Of a DNA stretch of 64,000 bases, positions 23,783 to 48,019 are shown piece by piece; position 1 is the first letter of the stretch; every line of letters begins with the position of its first letter. The notes below the pieces were generated by a model. The model was not told the origin of the DNA and made no database searches. It saw only the letters and a program-made list of their open reading frames with translations. The position numbers were made by a program, and so were the translations under genes. Source of the DNA: Amoebidium appalachense (taxonomy: Eukaryota; Ichthyosporea); assembly GCA_963693365.1 (NCBI GenBank), contig CAVNZM010000009.1, positions 3,100,001 to 3,164,000 on the forward strand, given 5' to 3'.

Positions 23783-24639
23783 TTGTCCCGCTACAGTGCA
23801 TCCAGGCCTGCCAGTCCCCTCCTACCTGCCGTCCTTGGCCTTGTTTTGGCCGCAACTGCCGCCTTTGCTGCGCCCATGGCCACTGCTTCCTCCTCCCTCT
23901 CTGTTCCCTCGCCATGCACTGATCTGAAGCCCAACGTGACCGCACTGGCACAGAACATAGACACACTCAATGACATACTCGGTGACAATGCCCCGGTGGT
24001 CTGCCCCGCCCTCAAACACGACGCCTACGGCCGTGGCATCGAAACCATCCTGCCGGCCATCATTGACGCAAACATCACCTGTGTGGGGGTGGCCACCAAC
24101 GCGGAGGCCCGCGCTGTGCGTGCCGGCAACTTCAGCGGGCGCATCATTCGGCTGCGGCCGGCAACTGGGGGCGAGGTCGAATGTGGGCTGGGGCTCGGTG
24201 TGGACGAGCTTGTGGCCAGCCTGGAGGGAGCCCAGCAGGTGTCGGCCGCGGCGCAGCGGCACAACCTCACGGTGGCTGTGCACGTGGGCTTGGCGTCGGG
24301 CGGCATGCAGAGGTGGCTGGATGTGCGGCGCTCTGAGGGCAGGGCCGATGCGCTGGAGATGCTCGAGCTGCCCGGGCTGGCCGTGGCCGGCATCATGACG
24401 CACTTCTCCACCGAGGACAAGGCTGCTGTGGTGGGCGGGCTGGCGCGGTTCGTCAAGGACAGCAAGTGGCTCGTGCGGGAGGGCGGCCTGGACCGCAGCG
24501 CGCTGCTGCTGCACGCTGCGAGCTCCTACGCCACGCTGCACGTGCCCAGCGCCCGGCTGGATCTGGTGCGGCCGGCAGTGTTCTGCTTGGCGACAACGTG
24601 CCGGCCACCGACGCAGGGCGGTTTGTGAGGGTGTAGAAT
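23783..24639 (+). pseudogene. racemase homologue, second inverted copy, broken at both ends
   Basis: Nearly identical in protein to the minus-strand copy across the signal peptide and barrel (KHDAYGRG, GLASGGMQRW, MTHFSTEDKA), in inverted orientation. Three defects are visible. The start codon ATG has become ATTG (23782-23785) by a one-base insertion, and no other in-frame ATG lies upstream before a stop. One base is missing after CTGGTGCGGCC (about 24573), shifting the frame at LVRPG. Like its sister it has no C-terminal domain; the two copies stay alignable to GGTGTAGAATG and then diverge, so the truncation predates the duplication. Translation from an internal ATG at about 23875 would give a leaderless protein, but the frameshift remains. 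Confidence 0.8.
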
Positions 24640-27695
<3,056 letters not shown>

Positions 27696-27791
27696 GGGCG
27701 TATTTGGCAGCGCAGTTATATCGTGTCTTTATCGTATTCGTCTTTTCGCGTAATGACACTATTCCGAAAATGTGTCCTGCCAAACACGCCA
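27696..27791. mobile_element. MITE-like element, diverged, same terminal motif
   Basis: Starts GGGCGTATTTGGCAG and ends CTGCCAAACACGCCAC, close to the termini of the MITEs at 2369 and 28044, but with a different interior. It abuts the 80-bp TG repeat. Flanking duplication unclear. Confidence 0.5.
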
Positions 27792-27833
27792 CAGCTTTCC
27801 GGACACAATAAAGGCGTTGGACATCGCAGTTAA

Positions 27834-27881
27834 ATCGTGTTTTCGAAAATCACCTCCGGAGGTGATTTTCGAAAACACGAT
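27834..27881. repeat. 48-bp perfect palindrome
   Basis: Two 24-bp arms (ATCGTGTTTTCGAAAATCAC..) meet at TCCGGA with no spacer and no mismatch. It could extrude as a cruciform. It lies between two MITE-like elements that share related motifs (CGCAGTTA..ATCGTGT), so it may be the core of a fold-back element. Confidence 0.95.
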
Positions 27882-28043
27882 ATATTCTTAGCCAATCGGA
27901 TCGCTTTAAGCCAATCTAATATACGATTGGGCAATCGACTGCCAATGGAATCGTATAAAAGATGATATTTGGCATTCTTTAAATTTGTCGTATCGAGATA
28001 TTGCGTCAATGTCGAAGCGGGAGCGTGTTTATTATTTTTTGTA

Positions 28044-28181
28044 GGCGTGTTTGGTACGCGCTATGCATAATCATTTCATTACCCCTAAATACGCATACCA
28101 CAAAATAATTTTATGAACACGATTATTCGTCTTTTCGCGAAATGACACGAATACGATTATTTTCGGCTGCCAAACACGCCC
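28044..28181. mobile_element. MITE, second copy of the 2369 family
   Basis: 138 bp with the same termini (GGCGTGTTTGG / CCAAACACGCCC) and nearly the same interior as 2369-2500 (for example CCCCTAAATACGCATACC, CAAAATAATTTTATGAA). The right flank is TTA; the left flank is GTA, so one base of the presumed target duplication has changed. Confidence 0.75.
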
Positions 28182-28184
28182 TTA

Positions 28185-29236
28185 TGTGTTTGTTTGTTTG
28201 TTTGGGTTTGCATTCTATGCTTGCATGTGTGTTCGTGTTTGCGTGGGTGTGCGGGCTGCACGTGTTGCCTGTGTGGTTGCGCATATTAGCGTGTTCTGAA
28301 CGTGTGGATGTATGCATGCGTGTGTAAGTTTGCAGCTCAGGCTTAATCCAATCTTGCTAATCTTGCCGCAACCACCCTGCCCCCCCTCCCCCCCCCCCCT
28401 CCCCCCCCCCCCCCCTCATGACCGTACCCCCCCCCCCCCCCCCCTCTCCTTCTCAAGAGATGCCTTTTGGGCCCTGGGCCCAGATCATGCAGGACCCGGC
28501 AATATTTTGGTTTGGTTCTATTGGCTGCACACGCACCGGTGAGCCTGCGCTGATTGGCTTCTCTGATACCACAGACAGAGCGCGGCAAGAGACAGCTTCA
28601 TGCAAAGTTATGATGCACTTACCACAACGAAATGCAGATATACACAGCCCGCCAATCGAGGGCCCAAGCAATGTTTACAACCCAAAAATTTATAGCAGCA
28701 TGCTCTCTGCTTCATATGATTACGATGCAGCCCAAGAATCAAGCAGCTCTATTGATGCGTTAGATCACGTAGCAATAACGTTTTCGCGCGCTGATTGGTT
28801 AACATCTCCCAAGAACTTCGGCAAGAAGTCGATTTGATTGGCTTTTCAGAGCTGGTAAAAAGCAAAAGTCCAGATCCAAATTGCTGGCACGCAGCACCAT
28901 CTCCAGAGTTCGCCTCTGGTGTACACGCATATAGTAGTGGCCGTGTGTTCTAACTAATAATGGCGTAACTATGAGTTTCAGCCATTACAACCCTCTGCTT
29001 AGCGAGCTTTCAATAGACAATACAACTAATAATAAGTTATTGTTGGTTTCTAATTAAGGCACGCCCTGGAGTTGATGAAGTAACCACGCGCGGTGTGAGT
29101 GCACTGTCTGCATGTGTATCAAGTTCCTCGAAGTTGAGCTATTATGCAATAACTGAACAAAACAGATTCTTTCTATTCTGTTGCCAAAAAATGCACAGAA
29201 ACATATAACAAGAAAACCCAACTTCTAGCTCAAGCA
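28185..29236. other. intergenic, upstream of the syntenin-like gene
   Basis: Poly-C tracts at 28380-28445, followed by an open frame at 28418-28837 that has a proline-rich start from poly-C and then ordinary composition without a known motif. I do not call it a gene; an untranslated or distant exon cannot be excluded. Confidence 0.35.
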
Positions 29237-29243
29237 TATAAAA
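29237..29243 (+). promoter_or_regulatory. TATA box of the syntenin-like gene
   Basis: TATAAAA 54 bp upstream of the ATG at 29291, with no intervening ATG. This supports that start codon. Confidence 0.6.
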
Positions 29244-29290
29244 ATCCGCAAGCCATAAGTCAGAGGCATATTTTTTAAGGGAATAAAGGG

Positions 29291-34701
<5,411 letters not shown>

Positions 34702-35177
34702 GCTTAGGTTTCCCCTTCGTTTCTTTAAAGATGAGCCTTCCCCTGCAGCTTGTAGAATTTAAAAAACACGTGCCGTCGTGACTATAACCTGTATATTATT
34801 TTTGCTGCTTGATCCTAGCCTGTTAATTTCGTGTTTCTTTGAAGCAAAGCTTTCATCTGCAGCTTGTGAATTAAGAAAATTTATATATTTCCTAATACCT
34901 GTGAGGAAATCTGCATTATTTGGCGGTTTAGAAGTTTAACCTACTGGGCTCCCTCATAATTATTAAGCAAGGCCGAACATTTTCCTTAATGAAAGTTGCC
35001 TTTATGGGACGTTCTCATTCATCAATATTCTGACCCAAATAAAAACTCGACAAATGTGGCAACCTTTATTCAATGTGCTTTACTGGCAGCATTTTATCGA
35101 TTTATCTCCGTCATCTCTCAAGTCATTTGATTTTCGGTTACTGCTGAATCTCGTGGGGGGAGGGGAGGGGGGGGGGT

Positions 35178-35214
<37 letters not shown>

Positions 35215-35329
35215 AGGGTTGGAGAGGGAGAGGGAGAGAGAGGTTGTTGTTGGGGGGGGGGGGGGGGGGGGGGGGGAGGGGGGGGGGGAGGGGAGGCCAG
35301 GTCCCTTTACAGGAGGTTTTTTTTTTTTT

Positions 35330-35360
<31 letters not shown>

Positions 35361-35539
35361 GGGCATATTTACAATTACGGGTTCCGAACCCAATGGATCC
35401 CGGAATAATATTAATCCCCCCCCCCCCCCCCCCCCCCTCCCCCCCCTCTTCTCCCCCCCCCCCCCCCCCCCCCCCCCCCCCACACACACACACCGCCGCC
35501 CATCTCTAGCTCTCGCTCACCCCTCGAATCTCCCCTTCG

Positions 35540-35584
<45 letters not shown>

Positions 35585-36698
35585 AACCCCCAACACTGAC
35601 ACACACACGCACACACATTATGTTCGGAGCACAGGTGTGTTTTTAATTTGGCAATCCTATTTGTATGTATACTTACCGACTGTTTGAGTCATATGATGCT
35701 GTTATTAGTTGCCTTCGTAACCTGTGGTATTTAGTGAATGTCTTGTGGTTCCGGTATGCACCCACCCAAAGCCGCCGGTGTACGTAGGACAAGACATTCG
35801 TATAAGAAGGCCCAAATTTGGAATAAAAAGTACCAGACAGGGTAATAAAACCAAAAACACTTGCAGGTGGTTGTTCGTGATGTCTCAATTAATATTTGGT
35901 GTCAAATATAAGCTCTGCCTTCTCTTTCTCCAGCTGGTTTTGGTGCACGTTTCGGGTCCCACAGGGCCGGGGTGGTAGTGGTGGCCAGGAAGAGGGGGGA
36001 GAGGGGGGGGGGGGGGGGGGGGGGGGGGGAGGGGGGGGGGGGAAGGGGGGGGGGATTGATTGATTGCATTTTGATTGCAAAATCGAATTGCAGAAACCTT
36101 CCATCAGTATAGAGTTACTACATCCGGCAGCCTGACAGTGTGCGAGGAAAAAAAACAGCTTACATATTGATTTATACACACAGGCATAAAAAAATCATTG
36201 CCAATCAGACAGCTTCCTTAAAAAAACAATAAAACAGCAATCACATCACTGACCAGAGGTCTTAAATTTAAAGTTCGCCAAACCTTCTGGAAACGTGAGC
36301 ACGTGCATACACTGTACACAATAATTTTCGATCATCACCAATTAAAGACCTCACTTAAAACTTAACTCAAACCCCTTACACTTGTGGGCAGGTTGTCTGT
36401 GCTTACTCGCACACCTTACACCTTTACACAACACATTTTAATTAAAACTATACCAACTAAGGACCTCGATCAACAAAAAAAAGCATTCATCTCTTGCATC
36501 CTGTACACGCGGGCATATGCTTACATATGTACGCGTACGCAATCTACACAATAACTTTAACTACACAAGCGCATTCCAGTCATGCACACATACCCACACC
36601 CACGTTGATCATACAGTACTGTAAACCAATAAAAAAGTAAAGATAACGTGTCGGTTAACCAACAACTGTTTGCTTCCTTGCAGGTGCCTTTACCCCCC

Positions 36699-36729
<31 letters not shown>

Positions 36730-36794
36730 AAAAAAAAAAAATAGAAAAAGGAATTTCGTTAGGATTCCAACCACCCCTTGCCATTGGCTATTTA
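34702..36794. other. intergenic between syntenin-like gene and BTB/propeller unit 1
   Basis: AT-rich 3' flank (34702-35100); a cluster of poly-G, poly-T/G and poly-C tracts (35160-35590); then 35925-36500, which resembles 41700-42190 and so belongs to the tandem-duplicated unit. A short exon-like block (35925-35985, CTTTCTCCAGCTGGTTTTGG) is repeated at 41702-41765; its coding status is unknown. Confidence 0.5.
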
Positions 36795-38240
36795 TCATGC
36801 AACCACCTGCCTCACAGGTTTCAGTGCAACCAACCTCTCCACGCGGTCCCCTGGGCTAGCACCTGGGCTTGTGTCAGACCCAACCCCAAAGAAATAGAGC
36901 ACGTTGTCAAAAACTTCCAACCCTGAAAAAACTTCCACTCCGTGTTCCGCGTTATCTTCGGGCCGGGGAATATACAGCGTCTGTTTGTGGAACGTGTTTG
37001 TGTTTCCCGTGGGTGTCCAACGGATGCACGAAATGTGGTTGTCGTGCAAATACCACATGACGTTGTAGGGCGGCTGGGTCGTATGTAGTTCAAAGTGGTT
37101 TCGATTCTCCCCCATCGCCTGAATCATCACCCCGCTCTCGGGCAAAACTCTCACGTTTTGCATTTCTGTTTCATGCGACATGTCCCATGTGGAGGCGCGG
37201 ATATAATGCTTTGGAGTGTAGAATCCAGGCGCCCCTCTTTGTTCGACCGGAATGTCCGTTTTATTGTTGTCCTCCGATACCAAGTGCATGACGTCACCTT
37301 CGAAATGCACGTGCGTGCACCAACCTATAATGTTGACAGAAGGCATTGACGACAAACCCGTAAACACGTGCTTTCCCGACGCGACATCGTAAACAACAAA
37401 CTTGTTTCCATCGCTGATCAAAACCTTTCTGTCGCGGCCGAGTGTATACATACATTCGAGTACAGCCGTACACGTCGCCTCCCACACGATTTCACCCGTC
37501 TCCGCCCGCCATGCGCACATAGGGATACCCATAGGTCTCACCCCAAATTGAATCGCATCATTAATTGATTCATAAGGCGGAAAGATACCAACAGCCACCA
37601 CCACACCATCCATCATCACAAGGCCACTGACGTAGTCAATGATGAAGGGAACATCGACCTCCCACTGCTTCTTCCCTGACGGAACATCCCACACCGCCAA
37701 AGAATTCAGGTCAAGGCTTGTCGCCGCGGAGACATATGGGTACTCTAGCGCTAAGGGTGTCCCGTCCTCTCGACCAGACACATTGATATGAATCTGTGGG
37801 TAGAGTTGGCCGGAGGTAGTGTCCCAGGTTGCAATGGCCCATCCGTCATCCTCTTGGAATATGGCACATGCATGGGTGCTGGTAAAGGCAGAGCAGAATC
37901 TTGTTCCCTGGAATGTGGGCGATGGATACGACATGTTGCTGTGGGGAGGCAAGGGAGACAAAAAAGAGAAGGAGGAGGAGAAAAGAAAAAGAAAGAGGAA
38001 AAAAAATTGCAAAAAAAAAAAAAAAAAAAGAGAAAAACCACGTGTAAGTCATACGAGCAAACAACTGGTGCCAGCAGCAACCCCCCCCCCCCCCCCCCCC
38101 CCCCCAAAAAAAATAAAAAAAAATAAAATAAAAATACAAAATAAAATATAAATAGAAATAAAAATAGATCAATGAAAATAGCAACACACGTCACGCATGC
38201 ACACACACACACATGTGCACATGCGCACAGGCATCGCACG

Positions 38241-38277
<37 letters not shown>

Positions 38278-38364
38278 TTGCATGACTCATGATGTTGCAA
38301 AACTAATTGTGTTCGTGCTTACATGTACATGTATTGAGTTCGTGTGTTGTGCCTAATGAACACA

Positions 38365-38400
<36 letters not shown>

Positions 38401-39141
38401 CCTCCCCCCCCCCCCCCCCCCCCCCTCCCATCCCCCCCCCCCTCTCGCTATGTGAGTGAGTGTAAGTTTAAGTGTGTGTGTGTATGTGTATGTGTGCTTC
38501 TCCCCTCCTCCCTTGACACATCCCTCCCTTCTTTCTCTCTTCCCCCCCCCCCCACCCCACTCACTTAGGTCTTACTCTATTTCTCTGTTCACACACACCC
38601 AACACTCTCCTTCCCCCCCCCCCCCCCCCCCCCCCCCCCTCCCCCACCACCACCACCACCACCACACACACACACACACTCCCCTTCATCCCTCTCTCTC
38701 TGTGTGTAAATGTGTGTGTACGTGCGTGTGTGTGCGTGCCTGTGTATGCATGTGAGCATGGGTGCTCTGCGTGTTTCTGAGCCCAGTGTGTGCCCATATA
38801 CCTGCACCTGTGGTATGGCATCTGCTTGTGCCTGTAAGTTTTTGTTTCCCCGAACTAAAAAAAGGGACACCGGTCTAGGAGGAGGGGGAGAGGGGGAGAG
38901 AGAAGGAGAGAGGGAGGGAGGGAGGGAGGGAGGGAGGGAGGGAGGGAGGGAGGGAGGGAGGGAGGGAGGGAGGGAGGGAGGGAGGGAGGGAGGGAGGGAG
39001 GGAGGGAGGGAGGGAGGGAGGGAGGGAGGGAGGGAGGGAGGGAGGGAGGGAGGGAGGGAGGGAGGGAGGGAGGGAGGGAGGGAGGGAGGGAGGGAGGGAG
39101 GGAGGGAGGGAGGGAGGGAGGGAGGGAGGGAGGGAGGGAGG

Positions 39142-39204
<63 letters not shown>

Positions 39205-39802
39205 TATCGAGATCAAACACCTACACAAGTTCATATCCGCCACTGAATATGTCGTAGATGGGCGACTGGGGAACCCTTCCAGGCACAGGCAGGCAGAAAA
39301 AGTCAAATTCCCGCCACAGCGCCTCACGCTCATCTTCATCAGCAGGCAGGGGAGGGGGCTGCTTTGTGCGACAATAGTCTAGAATGGCCCCAAAATATTG
39401 GCCGTTTCGATCGATAAACACCTCCCCATCAGGGGTGGTTTTCAAAACGTGGCGGCCGCTAAACCAGGCGGCAAGCATGGAGGAAGGGAAGGCACACAAG
39501 GTCTTGCGGGTGGTTTCAAACCGGTGACCACCCACGTTCAGGCGCACACGATCATCTGCCTGCGCGTTGAAGTCTGCAGCTTGGGCCTTTTCAACCTCAA
39601 ATTTTCTCCTGTGGGAAAGGAGGAAGGTGAGCAGGCTGCAGGAAGGCTGGTCCACGTGTGCTGAACCCGATCGGGAAGACATATAAAACGTAACCCTGCC
39701 CCCCCCCCCCCCCCCCCCCCCCCCTTCCCTTCCTTCCCCTTCCACACAGCACACAGCACACACACACACGAACACACACACACACACGAACACACACACA
39801 CA

Positions 39803-39847
<45 letters not shown>

Positions 39848-39872
39848 CACAAGTGCGGGTGCTCGCAAGCGT

Positions 39873-39927
<55 letters not shown>

Positions 39928-40300
39928 CACACAAAACCTCATCACCCCCCCCCCCCCCCCCCCCCCTTCCCCTCCTCCCACCCCCTCCCTGCCCGACCTA
40001 CCAATCCGCTGGCATGCATGCCTGTCCACACGGGAACACACACCTGCAGTTACCACTTCAATTTCACCTCACAACCTTCCCTGCGACGCACATCTGCCAC
40101 AAACGCCATCTGTGCTCATTCAAGAAGCAATTACTGTGTGAAAGGCAACCCCACCTGTCTTCCTGTAGTTTTCGCTCCCTCGATTCCCTAACCCTCAGCT
40201 GGCGCGCTGCCGCGCTTTTGAAGTCCGCAAGAACTGCCGCCAGCCGTGCCTCCGTGTCGGCAAGCACTCGCGCAAACTCAATGCTGCTCTCCTCCGCCAT
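36795..40300 (-). CDS. T1/BTB + beta-propeller protein, unit 1
   Basis: Three exons: 40155-40300, 39225-39608, 36795-37938; 557 residues. Exon 1 encodes a charged helix ([20 protein letters not shown]..). Exon 2 encodes a KCTD/potassium-channel T1-type BTB domain, about residues 68-150 ([47 protein letters not shown]). Exon 3 encodes about 380 residues with recurring propeller blades ([53 protein letters not shown]). The join uses donor GT|GTAGGT and acceptor CACAG|CAAC and is in phase, so what looks like two neighbouring genes is one. A T1 domain followed by WD repeats is the arrangement of KCTD3/SHKBP1; T1 domains oligomerise and often recruit cullin-3, so a ubiquitin-ligase adaptor role is possible but unproven. 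The first of three tandem paralogues. Confidence 0.8.
38902..39200. repeat. (GGGA)n tetranucleotide array and (GA)n
   Basis: About 240 bp of near-perfect GGGA (roughly 60 units) followed by about 57 bp of GA. It lies in intron 2 of unit 1, directly after the 5' splice site on the gene's sense strand, where it reads (CT)n then (TCCC)n. Confidence 0.97.
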
Positions 40301-40589
40301 TTTTCACTTCGCAAGCGCCCACGATGCTCTATGCCAGCAATCCAGTGTCGATTTTGGGCTAATTAGAAAACACACACAAACACGGAGAGTGAAACAGAGA
40401 TGCACACACACAAACCAAGTATATCTGTTGCTTTCTCTCTCTAACAATCACACCTCCCAACGTCGGCTCTCCCTTCACCATGTTTCGCTGCAGCCCTTCC
40501 ATCTGCAAAGTGATATCAGAGTTCTTTTTTACGAATCTTCCACAGCCTCTTTGACAGACTCTTTGACAGACTCTTTCACCAGCCTTGGA

Positions 40590-40672
40590 ACTCTTGATGA
40601 TCACGTTATCAAAAGCGGTGCTGAGTTTGCCAATGGGATAAAAGTATCCGAAACCTCGGGAATCTCGTACGA
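40590..40672 (-). promoter_or_regulatory. conserved upstream block of unit 1 (CCAAT-like)
   Basis: Shares TATCAAAAG.GGTG, GCCAATG.GATAAAA and GAAACCTCGGGA (plus-strand reading) with the block at 46980-47056, and the CCAAT-like and CTCGGGA parts with 52271-52343. It lies about 290-370 bp upstream of the ATG. Conservation next to divergent flanks suggests a core promoter. Confidence 0.6.
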
Positions 40673-46659
<5,987 letters not shown>

Positions 46660-46711
46660 TTTCTTACTCTGCATGCGCCCACGATGTTTTATGCCAGCTA
46701 TCCTGTGTTTG

Positions 46712-46815
<104 letters not shown>

Positions 46816-46979
46816 AGAGAGAGAAAGAGAGAGAGAGAGCGAGAGAGAGAGGGAGAGAGACGCACACACATAAACCAAATTTCCGTGTCCCTATCTCTTT
46901 AACACCCACCCCTTCCCTCGCCTCTGACCAGCCCTCTGCTCTGACCGTGACGCTCCTCGGATACATGATTTTTCTCAAA

Positions 46980-47056
46980 GTTGGCGATGTCACGTGATCA
47001 AAAGTGGTGCTTGATTGGCCAATGAGATAAAAAGTACGAGAAACCTCGGGAATCAC
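46980..47056 (-). promoter_or_regulatory. conserved upstream block of unit 2 (CCAAT-like)
   Basis: Carries CACGTGATCAAAAG, ATTGGCCAATGAGATAAAA and GAAACCTCGGGAATC (plus-strand reading), shared with unit 1 and partly with unit 3. About 320-400 bp upstream of the unit-2 ATG. Confidence 0.6.
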
Positions 47057-47867
47057 ATCCCCCCCCCCCCCCCCCCCCCCCCCCCACCCCAACACACGCA
47101 CACACAACACACACACATACACACACACACCACCCCACCACCACCCCCACCACCACACACACACACACACACACACACCAGGAATGAGAAAAATTACGTT
47201 TCGGCAATTTTTTAATTGAAAGAGTAGAATAACTGACTTATTCCATTTTAATTAAGTCAGAGGACATGTCCAATACATAGTTTTTAGCCGTTTAATTTAC
47301 GGCCCATATATAGCTTGACATGTTTGGGCTATGGTCACGGCCATCTAGAGACGAGTCTCTAGATGGCCGTGGCTATGGTACAAACTTCTTTCACATTCCA
47401 TTTACAGATTTACCTCCATCTCGCCAGATCTCTTGCTGATATACGCTACAGATGCTGCGGGGTGGAAAGAATAAGACAGCGATTTATGAACCAACAGGTC
47501 ACTTCGCAATCGCCTGTCATTTTCGCATGCGCATTGTGAACCATTATATGCATGCGTACATGTATACTATATACATGTCAGCTGCAGCACATATATTCCA
47601 ATGGCTTAGTGACTAGCATTGCAGCAAACTGACGATCAAGTACATATTGACCTTGAAGTTCACACACAAATTTTCAAACTCGCACAGTCACGTACACATT
47701 TACAGGATGCGATGATATGAAATTTTGAGGCTAGGGAAAAATTCAAATGAAGCACGCCAAAACCTTTACCATTGCCTTCGGAATCCTCACACGAACGGTT
47801 CAGAAATATCACGTGACTGCCTGTGGTAACTAGACACGCATGCATGTGTGTGTCAGTGTGTGTCACG

Positions 47868-47920
<53 letters not shown>

Positions 47921-48019
47921 TGTCTGTGTACGGTGTGTGTACACATGTACAGCTAATTACCGGATCCAGGCACCCATATAAAACATGCATTCAAACAACA
48001 CTTTGCCATTGGCTGTTTA
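47057..48019. other. spacer between units 2 and 3
   Basis: Poly-C and CA (47060-47180), AT-rich unique sequence, a short hairpin insertion (47327-47379), TG repeat (47866-47918). The block CGGATCCAGGCACCCATA at about 47963 resembles 42635, showing that the duplicated segment begins here. No gene seen. Confidence 0.5.
47327..47379. repeat. small hairpin flanked by a 9-bp direct repeat
   Basis: Arms of 17 bp (CACGGCCATCTAGAGAC and its complement) with a 2-base loop, bracketed by GGCTATGGT on both sides, the right copy overlapping the arm by one base. This looks like a tiny fold-back insertion with a target-site duplication. Confidence 0.7.

Noticed and set aside
38855-39339. Frames reading PSLPPSLP / GREGGREG repeats
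   Set aside because: Translation of the GGGA tetranucleotide array in intron 2 of unit 1.
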